A DNA stretch of 64,000 bases from Acidobacteriaceae bacterium. GTDB taxonomy: Bacteria; Acidobacteriota; Terriglobia; Terriglobales; Acidobacteriaceae. Where the stretch lies: positions 62,001 to 126,000 of the forward strand of contig PLDC01000029.1 of NCBI GenBank assembly GCA_003134995.1. Direction: 5' to 3'. The notes below the pieces were generated by a model that made no database searches, was not told where the DNA came from, and saw nothing but the letters and a program-made list of their open reading frames with translations. A program made the translations under genes and the position numbers. Below, one piece after another: positions 47,419-55,983 of this stretch; positions within the stretch are counted from its first letter, which is position 1, and the number at the start of each line of letters is the position of its first letter.

Positions 47419-49110
47419 CTAGGGAACGTATCCTGCGCCGCGCAGAACTTTTCCTGGCAAAGCTCCCGTCATCTTTCCGTGGTCGATCACAGGCACTCCG
47501 TTCACGAGCACGTAGTCCATTCCTTCGGAGAGTTGGTTGGGATTGTCGAAGGTGGCTAGGTCGTGGACGGTTGCGGGGTCGAAGATTACGATATCGGCCC
47601 ACATGCCTGCCTTGAGCACGCCGCGATCGGTGAGGCGCAGGCGCTGTGCCGGGAGCGCTGACATTTTGCGGATTGCGTCTTCGAGCGTCAAGACTTTATC
47701 TTCGCGAACATACTTGCGCAGGATGCGCGGGAAAGTTCCGTAGGCGCGCGGGTGAGGATGCTCCTGGCCGAGAATGCCTTCGGGCGAAGTTCCGGAGGAA
47801 TCGTTGTCGATGGAGACCCAGGGCTGCTGCAGCGCTAGCGTGACATCGGGCTGCGACATTCCGAAGACGGCCACGCCGGCATAAGGATCGTCGATTAGGA
47901 AATCGAAGAGGGTGTCGATTGGATCTTTGTTCCAAAGTTTCGCGATCTCGGAGAGGCGCTTGCCTTGAAGGGGGAGCATCTTCGGATTTTGCACTATGCC
48001 GATCATGATGGCGTCGGGGCCGGGGATTTCCTGCCATTCGTTGTCCCAGTCTTTTGATGGCGTGAGCATGTCTTTGCGGATGCGCTCGCGAGTGGCAGGG
48101 TCTTTGAGGCGCTCGACTAGCTTTGGCGTTCCGCCATCGTGGGCCCACGACGGAACGAACGCGGAGAAATCGTTGAACCATGCGGTGTAAGCGTAGGTGT
48201 CGGCGGTGATGTCGGCGCCGGCGGCGCGGGCGGCTGTGATTTTCGCGACGACTTCGGGCATGCGTCCCCAATTATTTTTGCCGGCGACTTTGATGTGCCA
48301 GATCTCAACGGGAACGTGGGCCTCGCGGCCGATGCGCAGGGCTTCGTCAATGGCTTCGAGCACGGAGTCGCTTTCGTTGCGCATGTGGGTGGAATAAATG
48401 CCGCCGAATTTTCCGCCCTCGGCGGCGAGAGCGATCAGTTCTTCAGTTTTTGCGTAGGGAGCGGGAGCGTATTCGAGCGCGGTTGAAACTCCGACGGTGC
48501 CGTCTTTCATGGCCTCGCGCACGAGCGCCTTCATTTGATCGAGTTGCTCCGGTGTGGGCTGCTTGTTGTCTTCGCCTAGGACCATGCGGCGGACTTGGGT
48601 TGCGCCGACATAGCTTGCCAGGTTGATGCCTGTGCCCTGCTTTTCGAGGCGCGCGAAATACTGGCGGAAGGTTCGCCAATCGGGAGTGATTTTGTAATGC
48701 TCGTAGCCTTCGTGATCAGTTTGGATGATGGCATCGTTGAGCGGCGCGATGGAGCCGCCTTCGCCGGTGATTTCGGTGGTGATCCCTTGAAAGATTTTCG
48801 AAGGCAGGCGCGGTTCGACCAAAATGGAGAGTTCGGACTGGCCGAGCATATCGATGAAGCCGGGCGCAACTACTTTGCCGGCTGCGTCGATAGTGCGCTT
48901 GCGGGGCGCGGTGGTGAGGTTGCCGATGGCGGCTACTCTTCCGTCGCGGATGCCGACGTCGCCGGAATACCAGGGAGAGCCTGTGCCGTCGATAATGTGG
49001 CCGTTGGTGATTACGAGATCGTAGGCCGCGGTCGTCGTTTGAGCAGCGATGAATGGCGCGGCTGCGAGAAGTGAGATCGCGAGTGCGAAGTTTAGTTTGA
49101 TGACGTTCAT
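47419..49110 (-). CDS. Secreted N-acyl-D-amino-acid deacylase/D-aminoacylase-type amidohydrolase
   Basis: Signal peptide; YDLVITNGHIIDGTGSPWYSGDVGIRDGRVAAIGNL...KVVAPGFIDMLGQSE; GGIYSTHMRNESDSVLEAIDEALRIGREAHVPVEIWHIKVAG; C-terminal LTLEDAIRKMSALPAQRLRLTDRG. Confidence 0.92.
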   Translation of the reverse strand: MNVIKLNFALAISLLAAAPFIAAQTTTAAYDLVITNGHIIDGTGSPWYSGDVGIRDGRVAAIGNLTTAPRKRTIDAAGKVVAPGFIDMLGQSELSILVEPRLPSKIFQGITTEITGEGGSIAPLNDAIIQTDHEGYEHYKITPDWRTFRQYFARLEKQGTGINLASYVGATQVRRMVLGEDNKQPTPEQLDQMKALVREAMKDGTVGVSTALEYAPAPYAKTEELIALAAEGGKFGGIYSTHMRNESDSVLEAIDEALRIGREAHVPVEIWHIKVAGKNNWGRMPEVVAKITAARAAGADITADTYAYTAWFNDFSAFVPSWAHDGGTPKLVERLKDPATRERIRKDMLTPSKDWDNEWQEIPGPDAIMIGIVQNPKMLPLQGKRLSEIAKLWNKDPIDTLFDFLIDDPYAGVAVFGMSQPDVTLALQQPWVSIDNDSSGTSPEGILGQEHPHPRAYGTFPRILRKYVREDKVLTLEDAIRKMSALPAQRLRLTDRGVLKAGMWADIVIFDPATVHDLATFDNPNQLSEGMDYVLVNGVPVIDHGKMTGALPGKVLRGAGYVP

Positions 49111-49160
49111 AAATTTGCTCTCGAATTCCAAAAGGCTGAAGACTCGGAGTGCGACCACGG

Positions 49161-49218
49161 GGGCTTAAAGCCCGGATTGTTTTTTATACTTTACGCGGCG
49201 CTGAAGCGCCGCTCTTCC
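49161..49218 (+). repeat. Paired-palindrome repeat (class II), near-copy of 41863-41920
   Basis: GGGCTTAAAGCCC ... TTTACGCGGCGC-TGAA-GCGCCGCTCTTCCAC. Confidence 0.85.
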
Positions 49219-49223
49219 ACGAT

Positions 49224-50588
49224 TTACCCTTCCACGTTTCTTGCGAGGCGTCGCCGGTGCGAGATTGCTCCCAGCGCAATCCAGATCGCGAGCGCCAGCC
49301 ATTCGTACATCGTGAAATGGCCGGGGATTGCTGGAACGATTTTCATCAGTAGCATCGCAATCGCTACGAGTAGCCCAAAGCCTGCAATCGACCATTCGAT
49401 TGCCGACAGATCTAACTGGCCGGGCAACGTTCCAGCGCGTCCCATATTAATGTATGCGGCGCAGGTCGCGGCCCATCCGATTGCGCAAGCGACCGAGCCG
49501 ACTTCGGTGATCGGCACCAGGATCGCGTCTCCGAGCAGCATACACGCTGCGGTGGCGATCCCGATGTAGAGAACTGCGGTTGACGGCGTTTGATGTTCGG
49601 GGTGGATGCGGCCAGCGCGGGGATCGACCAGGCCGCGGCGTCCCAAGGCGAACAGCAATCGGCTAGCGGCTACGAAATTTCCGTTGAAGCATTTGAAAAG
49701 CGACAGTAACGCTGCCGCTAGGATTATGTTGACTATCCACCGCGAACCTACCGCGCGCTGGAAGGCTACCGCGGTCATGAACTTCTCGCCGGTTAATTCG
49801 TGCCATGGGGCGACGAATGCAACTGCCGCGATGATGATTGTGTAGAAAAGAATGCCGATGAGGACGGCCATCCAGATGGCTTGGAGAAATCCCTGGTTGC
49901 GAAATTCGGAAGTGGATTCTTCCGCGGCTTTGCTTACTGATTCGAATCCGGTCATGAAGTATGGGACGACTTGAAGCATGAGCAGGAACGAAACCAGCGG
50001 CGCATGCGTGAAGAGCGGAGGGAAGTTGCGCGGCGAACCTTTGCTTACGCCGAGCGCGACGAAGACTACGAACAGCGCGAGCGTACCGAAGGATGTCCAG
50101 TTCTGGAAAGTTGCGCTGAGCCGGATGCCGCGGTAGTTGAGCGTGGTGAGGAGCGCTGTGAGAGCGAGTCCGACGATGAGGTGCGGAAGGTAGACTGGCC
50201 GCCCGGCGATGCGGTAGATCTCGAGCGAATCGAGCGACGGGATGATGTAGCCGGCGATGCGGCCGACTGCTACGGCTTCCCACGGGCAGACGATGAAGTA
50301 GGCGAGCATCATCATCCATCCGGTGGAGAAGCTGACGGGTCGCGAGAAGGCAGCGGCAGTGTAAGCGATTTCGCCCGCGGCGTCAAGCATGGCGGCCACC
50401 AGCCTGCCGTAAACCCAGCCGATGGGGAACAGAAGCGCGCCGCCGATGGCGAAGCCTAGCAGCGCGCCGAGCGTGCCACCGCGTAGCAGCCAATCGTCCA
50501 TGACCACGAGCCAGCCGACGCCGACCATGGTTCCCCATGCGAGGGTGAAGTAGTCGGTGAGGCGGAGTTTGCGGGCTAGTGCTGACAT
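49224..50588 (-). CDS. APC-superfamily amino acid permease
   Basis: KLRLTDYFTLAWGTMVGVGWLVVMDDWLLRGGTLGALLGFAIGGALLFPIGWVYGRL; about 12 TM helices. Confidence 0.9.
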   Translation of the reverse strand: MSALARKLRLTDYFTLAWGTMVGVGWLVVMDDWLLRGGTLGALLGFAIGGALLFPIGWVYGRLVAAMLDAAGEIAYTAAAFSRPVSFSTGWMMMLAYFIVCPWEAVAVGRIAGYIIPSLDSLEIYRIAGRPVYLPHLIVGLALTALLTTLNYRGIRLSATFQNWTSFGTLALFVVFVALGVSKGSPRNFPPLFTHAPLVSFLLMLQVVPYFMTGFESVSKAAEESTSEFRNQGFLQAIWMAVLIGILFYTIIIAAVAFVAPWHELTGEKFMTAVAFQRAVGSRWIVNIILAAALLSLFKCFNGNFVAASRLLFALGRRGLVDPRAGRIHPEHQTPSTAVLYIGIATAACMLLGDAILVPITEVGSVACAIGWAATCAAYINMGRAGTLPGQLDLSAIEWSIAGFGLLVAIAMLLMKIVPAIPGHFTMYEWLALAIWIALGAISHRRRLARNVEG

Positions 50589-50705
50589 GGAGACGACGTC
50601 GATCTGCGGAGGGCGAATTATAATGCATCGAGGGCGGAGGACTGCGAGTCAGATCTTCGGAGCGCCGTGTAGGGTGTCGCATGATGGGGCGTTGCGGTCG
50701 GTGCT

Positions 50706-50975
50706 ATGAGCAAATCGAGTAGGTACGCAATCGTTTTTTTCGGCGTGGCCCTCGTATTGGTTGCGGCTAACGTCCACAATTTTCTGCGACCGAAGACCTG
50801 CTATGACTGCTTTTTCCCTTACGGAATACCGTTCACGTTGTATCAGGAAGGTGGAGAGGGGGGCGGTGCTGGGATAGTGTGGGTGGGATTATTGGCAGAT
50901 GCAGCAATCGTAATCGTCTCCTCCCTTATCGTCGGATCGGCCTGGCGGGCTTTTGCAAAGAAGTCTTCCGACTGA
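50706..50975 (+). CDS. Small hypothetical membrane protein
   Basis: Two hydrophobic segments; no family recognised. Confidence 0.5.
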   Translation: MSKSSRYAIVFFGVALVLVAANVHNFLRPKTCYDCFFPYGIPFTLYQEGGEGGGAGIVWVGLLADAAIVIVSSLIVGSAWRAFAKKSSD

Positions 50976-51114
50976 CCCAGCCGGTCGTCTGACGGCCTCG
51001 GTCTCGAAATCCGCGGCCTGCGTGGTAGTATCGACATTACCCTCGCATGATGCTGCAACCTGTTAATTTGGGCGCTGCGCTTCGTTGTGCCTTGTCGCGA
51101 CTCTTGAAAAACGG

Positions 51115-52161
51115 ATGACACCTTCGACCAACTTGCGGAAGCGCGTGCTTAGCGGCATGCGCTCGACCGGGAAGCTACATCTGGGCAACTACGTGGGCGC
51201 GCTCGACAACTGGGTGCGCATGCAGGATGAGTATGAATGTTTTTTCTGCGTGGTTGATTGGCATGCGCTCACGACCGATTACGCCGACACTTCGCAGGTG
51301 AAACGAAATTCGTTGGAAGTCGCGCTGGATTGGCTGGCGGCAGGGCTTGATCCGGAGAAGGCCGTGATCTTCATCCAGTCGCATGTTCCGGCGCACGCGG
51401 AATTGCATTTGCTGCTTTCGATGATCACGCCGCTGGGCTGGCTGGAGCGGGTTCCGACTTACAAAGAGCAGCGGGAAAACATCAAGGATAAAGATCTGGG
51501 AACGTATGGATTTCTGGGCTATCCCGTGCTGCAGGCGGCGGATATTCTGATGTACAAGGCGGACGTGGTTCCGGTGGGCGAGGATCAGGTAGCGCACATC
51601 GAGCTTACGCGGGAAATTGCCCGGAGGTTCAATGGATTCTACGGAAAGCGCGGAGATGTTTTCCCGGAGCCGCAATCATTGCTCACGCGCGCGCCGAAGT
51701 TGCCGGGCACGGATGGCCGCAAGATGTCGAAGTCGTATGGGAATGCGATCTTGCTGACGGACCCGGAGCCGGTGGTGCGGCAGAAGTTGAAGACGATGGT
51801 GACCGATCCGGCGCGGGTGAGGCGGTCCGATCCCGGAAATCCGGATGTTTGCCCAGTGGGCGACCTGCACAAGATTTTCAGCTCCAGCGATACGATGGAG
51901 AAAGTGAATGTCGGCTGCCGATCGGCGGGGATCGGGTGCATCGAGTGCAAGAGTTGGGCGGCGGATGCGCTGGTGCAACTGTTGAGTCCCATGCAGGAGC
52001 GGCGCAAGAAATTCGAGGAGAATCCGCGGCTGGCTTGGGATATTCTTGAGGCTGGCAGCGAACGGGCGCGCCAGGTTGCCGCAAAGACGATGGACGGGGT
52101 GCGTGACGCAATGGGAATGTCGCTTGCATATGAGCCACCGGTGGTGAACGATGCCAAGTAG
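51115..52161 (+). CDS. trpS: Tryptophanyl-tRNA synthetase
   Basis: RVLSGMRSTGKLHLGNYVGALDNWVRMQ; KMSKSYGNAILLTDPEPVVRQKLKTMVTDPARVRRSDPGNPDVCPVGDLHKIFS. Confidence 0.96.
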   Translation: MTPSTNLRKRVLSGMRSTGKLHLGNYVGALDNWVRMQDEYECFFCVVDWHALTTDYADTSQVKRNSLEVALDWLAAGLDPEKAVIFIQSHVPAHAELHLLLSMITPLGWLERVPTYKEQRENIKDKDLGTYGFLGYPVLQAADILMYKADVVPVGEDQVAHIELTREIARRFNGFYGKRGDVFPEPQSLLTRAPKLPGTDGRKMSKSYGNAILLTDPEPVVRQKLKTMVTDPARVRRSDPGNPDVCPVGDLHKIFSSSDTMEKVNVGCRSAGIGCIECKSWAADALVQLLSPMQERRKKFEENPRLAWDILEAGSERARQVAAKTMDGVRDAMGMSLAYEPPVVNDAK

Positions 52162-53041
52162 CATGCACAACAGAATTGTTGCGACGGACGGCGCGCCTGA
52201 GCCGCTTGCGCCGGTGCTAGTGGCGAATCGACCTGCGGCTTCAGCACGATCCGAAAAAAAAGAAGAGAGCGATTCTCCGTTTGCGGTTTCGGTCACGGAT
52301 GTTTATGAAGGCCCGCTGGATTTGCTGCTCGATCTGATTCGCAAGCAAGACATCGATATTTACGACATTCCAATCGCCCGCATCACGGAACAGTATCTCG
52401 CTTACGTGGAAAAGATTCGCGAGCTGGATGTGAATGTTGCGGCCGATTTTATTTATATGGCTGCGGTTCTGATTCACATCAAGTCGAAGATGCTGTTGCC
52501 GCGTGATCCTTCGGCGAAGGCGGAGGAGTTGGAAGATCCGCGCACGGAGCTGGTGAACCGGCTCTTGGAGCACGAAAAGTTCAAGTCCGCGGCACAGATG
52601 CTTTTGCAGAAGCAGCAGATCGAAGACGCGGTGTTGACGAATCCGGCTCTGAAAGAATTCATGGATGCCGAAGGCACCGAACCTGAGATTGCGGCGGATG
52701 TGATCGACCTGGTGAAGACGTTCCAGCAAATTCTAGAGCGGGTGCGCACGCGGCCCGTGATCAATGTGGATGAAGAGACGGTCACGGTTGGCCAGATGAT
52801 TGACTATCTTCGGCGGATGCTGGCGCTCGAATCACGGCCGATCCGTTTGAAACAACTTCTCATGCGCGTGCCTTCGCGGCACGCTCTGGTCTGCATGTTT
52901 CTCGCATTGCTCGAAATGGTACGGCTGCAGGCGATTCAGGTTCGGCAGGATCAGATGTTTGGCGAGATTGCCGTGCGCAAGCATATTGGGTTCGATGCCG
53001 TCATGGCGGAGCAGGCGGCTGTGAGGGATGATTGGAGATGA
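52151..53041 (+). CDS. scpA: Segregation and condensation protein A
   Basis: VTDVYEGPLDLLLDLIRKQDIDIYDIPIARITEQYLAYVEKIRELDVNVAADFIYMAAVLIHIKSKMLLP. Confidence 0.95.
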   Translation: MPSSMHNRIVATDGAPEPLAPVLVANRPAASARSEKKEESDSPFAVSVTDVYEGPLDLLLDLIRKQDIDIYDIPIARITEQYLAYVEKIRELDVNVAADFIYMAAVLIHIKSKMLLPRDPSAKAEELEDPRTELVNRLLEHEKFKSAAQMLLQKQQIEDAVLTNPALKEFMDAEGTEPEIAADVIDLVKTFQQILERVRTRPVINVDEETVTVGQMIDYLRRMLALESRPIRLKQLLMRVPSRHALVCMFLALLEMVRLQAIQVRQDQMFGEIAVRKHIGFDAVMAEQAAVRDDWR

Positions 53042-53047
53042 AAAAGC

Positions 53048-53127
53048 AGGGGTCAGGGGGTAGGGGTTAGGGATTCGTTGAACAAAGCCGCAGAGTTTTT
53101 CTGACCCCTATTCCCTATTCCCTGAAT
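53048..53127. repeat. Inverted pair of GGG(G)TTA-type heptamer arrays between scpA and scpB
   Basis: GGGGTCAGGGGGTAGGGGTTAGGGA ... TCTGACCCCTATTCCCTATTCCCTGA. Confidence 0.82.
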
Positions 53128-53133
53128 TTTCTT

Positions 53134-53799
53134 ATGAGTTTGAAAGCTCAACTCGAAGCGATTATTTATGCGGCGGAGACGCCGATTACTTTTGAGCAGA
53201 TATTTCAGCTCGTGAAAGCGTCTGTGATTGCCGACGGCGCGGCGGATGAGGCTGAGGTGAAGTCGCGCGTGCGGGCAACGCTGGAGGAATTGGTTGCTGA
53301 CTACGGTGGCCCTGACCATGGCATTGAGATTCGGCAGGTGGCTGGCGGATATCGCATGTCGACCAAGCCTGAGCAGCACGAGATGGTGCGGAGTTTTGCT
53401 AAGAGTTTGAAGCCGCCGGTGCGACTCTCGCTCCCGGCTTTAGAAACGCTGGCTGTGATTGCTTATAAGCAACCGGCCACGGTGCCAGAGATCAGCGAGA
53501 TTCGCGGGGTGGATTCGGGTGGTGTGATTGCAACTTTGCTCGAACGCAAACTGATTACTACCGCGGGGCGCAAGCAAGTGATTGGGCGTCCGATTCTTTA
53601 CAAGACGACGAAGGAATTCCTGATGCGGTTTGGATTGAAGGACGTCAACGAGCTGCCCAGCATGGAAGAGTTCGAGAAGCTGGTGGCGGAGTCGTTTCAG
53701 AGTGAGTTGATTCCTGCGGAAGATGCGGCGCAGCCGGAACAGCACGATTCTACTCAGGTGGAAATCGCGGAGAGTTCTGATTTGAAATCCAGCGCCTAA
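53134..53799 (+). CDS. scpB: Segregation and condensation protein B
   Basis: LKAQLEAIIYAAETPITFEQIFQLVKA...LSLPALETLAVIAYKQPATVPEISEIRGVDSGGVIATLLERKLITTAGRKQVIGRPILYKTTKEFLMRFGL. Confidence 0.95.
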   Translation: MSLKAQLEAIIYAAETPITFEQIFQLVKASVIADGAADEAEVKSRVRATLEELVADYGGPDHGIEIRQVAGGYRMSTKPEQHEMVRSFAKSLKPPVRLSLPALETLAVIAYKQPATVPEISEIRGVDSGGVIATLLERKLITTAGRKQVIGRPILYKTTKEFLMRFGLKDVNELPSMEEFEKLVAESFQSELIPAEDAAQPEQHDSTQVEIAESSDLKSSA

Positions 53800-53846
53800 A
53801 GGCGCAATCATCTTTGCGGAAGTTGCGGCATGGCTGGAGCCATGCC
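53792..53846 (+). repeat. Paired-palindrome repeat (class II) containing the scpB stop codon
   Basis: GCGCC-TAAA-GGCGC (TAA at 53797-53799) ... GGCATGGC-TGGA-GCCATGCC. Confidence 0.7.
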
Positions 53847-53959
53847 CTGATACGAATCAGACCGTACGAGTCGGACGCGCGAGTCGAGCCTACAAATCGA
53901 GCGTTCGAGTTGAGCGTACTTATCAACACCTCAATTTCTCGGATTGGAAGCATCCACAC

Positions 53960-54724
53960 ATGCCTGCTGAACGCCTACAAAAAATTATTGCCGCTGCTGG
54001 AGTTGCTTCCCGCCGCAAAGCCGAAGAACTGATCAGCGCGGGCCACGTTAAAGTGAATGGGACTGTGGTGACGGAATTGGGGACGAAGGCGGATCCCGAT
54101 ACCGATCACATTCGTGTGGATGGCAAGCTGCTGCAAGGCGCGCAAAATCACGTTTACCTGCTGCTGAATAAACCCAAAGGTTACGTCACTACTGTGAGCG
54201 ATCCGGAGAAGCGGCCGACGGTGATGCAATTGATTCGGGGAGTGAAGAAGCGCGTGTATCCTGTGGGACGGCTCGATTATGCCAGCGAGGGGCTGCTGCT
54301 CTTGACTAACGATGGCGCGCTGGCGAACAAGTTGATGAAAGCGGCTTCGAATGTGCCGAAGACTTATGTGGTGAAAGTTGCGGGGGCTCCGAGCAATGAG
54401 GCGCTGGAGAAATTGCGCGGCGGAGTTTCGATTGAGACTGAGGGCGGCCGGCGGGTGCGGACTGCGCCGGCGGGCATTCGACTGATTAAAGAAGCGAACA
54501 ATCCGTGGTACGAAGTGACTTTGATCGAAGGCCGCAATCGCGAGATTCGACGCATGTTTGAGAAGGTCGGGCATCACGTGGAGAAGATCAAGCGCGTGCG
54601 CTACGGGCCGCTGACGCTCGATGTTCCGCCTGGGGAGTTTCGCACGCTGACCTTGCAGGAAGTCGACCGCCTGCGCACCGCCTGCAACAAACCGGTGGCG
54701 GGAACGAAGCCTTCCGTGGCATGA
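53960..54724 (+). CDS. rluB: Pseudouridine synthase RluB/RsuA family
   Basis: S4 domain ERLQKIIAAAGVASRRKAEELISAGHVKVNGTVVTELG; LLNKPKGYVTTVSDP; VGRLDYASEGLLLLTNDGALANKL; EGRNREIRRMFEKVGHHV. Confidence 0.95.
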   Translation: MPAERLQKIIAAAGVASRRKAEELISAGHVKVNGTVVTELGTKADPDTDHIRVDGKLLQGAQNHVYLLLNKPKGYVTTVSDPEKRPTVMQLIRGVKKRVYPVGRLDYASEGLLLLTNDGALANKLMKAASNVPKTYVVKVAGAPSNEALEKLRGGVSIETEGGRRVRTAPAGIRLIKEANNPWYEVTLIEGRNREIRRMFEKVGHHVEKIKRVRYGPLTLDVPPGEFRTLTLQEVDRLRTACNKPVAGTKPSVA

Positions 54725-54736
54725 TGAGCGGCAATC

Positions 54737-55900
54737 ATGAGCCGCTTCTTCGATATAGTTTCCAAGCCCGCCCGTAACCTGGGCACAATGAATGCTCCCA
54801 GCACGACGCCGGCGGCGCTGGAGCGCCGGTCACGCCTCATCAAGCTGGATTCCAATGAAAATCCTTTTGGTCCTTCGCCGCGCGTTGTAGATGCCATGCG
54901 GGCAGTGCTGAGCGCGGCGAACTTTTATCCTGACGACGATTGCAGCCAGTTGCGACAGGGTTTAGCCACGCATCATGGAGTGCCGGTGGAGCAGGTGCTG
55001 GTCACCGCGGGCTCAACCGGGATGCTGAGTTTGCTCTGCCAGACGCTGCTTGCGCCGGGACTGAATGCGGTGACGAGCGAGCGCTCATTCATTGTGTATT
55101 CGATGGCGGTGCAAGCGGCGGGCGGGCGTTTGGTCGAAGCGCCCATGCGTGCCGGCGAAGACAGCTTTGATCTCGACGCGATTCTTGCCGCCATCGACCC
55201 GAATACGCGCATTGTGTTTCTGCCCAACCCCAACAATCCCACGGGCACTATGCTGGACGCGACTGTGGTGGGGCGGTTTCTGGCGCAGGTTCCCGGCCAT
55301 GTGGTTGTGGTTCTGGATGAGGCTTACTACGAGTTCGCGCTGGGCTTCGCGGCGCTGCGGCGAGTGGCGTACCCGAACTCGCTGGAGTATCTCCGCCAGG
55401 GTGCGAGCGTGGTTGTGCTGCGAACATTTTCGAAGGCGCATGGACTTGCCGCGTTGCGCGTGGGCTACGGTCTGGGTCCCGCGGAATTGCTGGGATACTG
55501 CGCTCGCATGCGCAACACGTTTTCGGTGTCGTCGGTCGCGCAGGCTGCTGCGCTCGAGGCCATCAGCGACTCCGAGCACATTCAGCGCGTGGTGGAGAAT
55601 AATATTCTGCAGTCGCGGGTTCTTGCGCAGGGTTTGTCGGCGCTCGGTTATCGCGTGGTCCCAACTTCTGCTAATTTTTTGTTCTGCGATCTAGGCGAGG
55701 ATGCTGCAGCCGTCGCTGCCCGTCTGCAGGATGAAGGAGTGGCCGTGCGTCCACTGCGGTCGTGGGGTGCGCCTAGTTGCATTCGCGTGATGATCGGCAC
55801 GCCGGAGCAGAATCACGCGTTTCTCCAGGCGGCACGGACGATTGCAGGGTCGGGATCCAGAGGATCGCAAGCCACCCCAGCGATCACGTCAGCCGTGTAG
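54737..55900 (+). CDS. hisC: Histidinol-phosphate aminotransferase
   Basis: LIKLDSNENPFGPSPRVVDAM...NPNNPTGTMLDATVV...VVLDEAYYEF...VVLRTFSKAHGLAALRVGYGLG. Confidence 0.92.
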   Translation: MSRFFDIVSKPARNLGTMNAPSTTPAALERRSRLIKLDSNENPFGPSPRVVDAMRAVLSAANFYPDDDCSQLRQGLATHHGVPVEQVLVTAGSTGMLSLLCQTLLAPGLNAVTSERSFIVYSMAVQAAGGRLVEAPMRAGEDSFDLDAILAAIDPNTRIVFLPNPNNPTGTMLDATVVGRFLAQVPGHVVVVLDEAYYEFALGFAALRRVAYPNSLEYLRQGASVVVLRTFSKAHGLAALRVGYGLGPAELLGYCARMRNTFSVSSVAQAAALEAISDSEHIQRVVENNILQSRVLAQGLSALGYRVVPTSANFLFCDLGEDAAAVAARLQDEGVAVRPLRSWGAPSCIRVMIGTPEQNHAFLQAARTIAGSGSRGSQATPAITSAV

Positions 55901-55983
55901 CCTTCGAATTACTGCGATTTAGGTTGCGAAGTTTTGCCTCTTGACCCGGTTAGGGTGCTGACTCTCGTTTTAAGTATCGAGGG

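Noticed and set aside
54815-54832. Class II palindrome GGCGC-TGGA-GCGCC near the hisC start
   Set aside because: Single palindrome inside coding sequence (AALERR) with no second palindrome; likely codon-driven coincidence, though it may be worth including in a genome scan.
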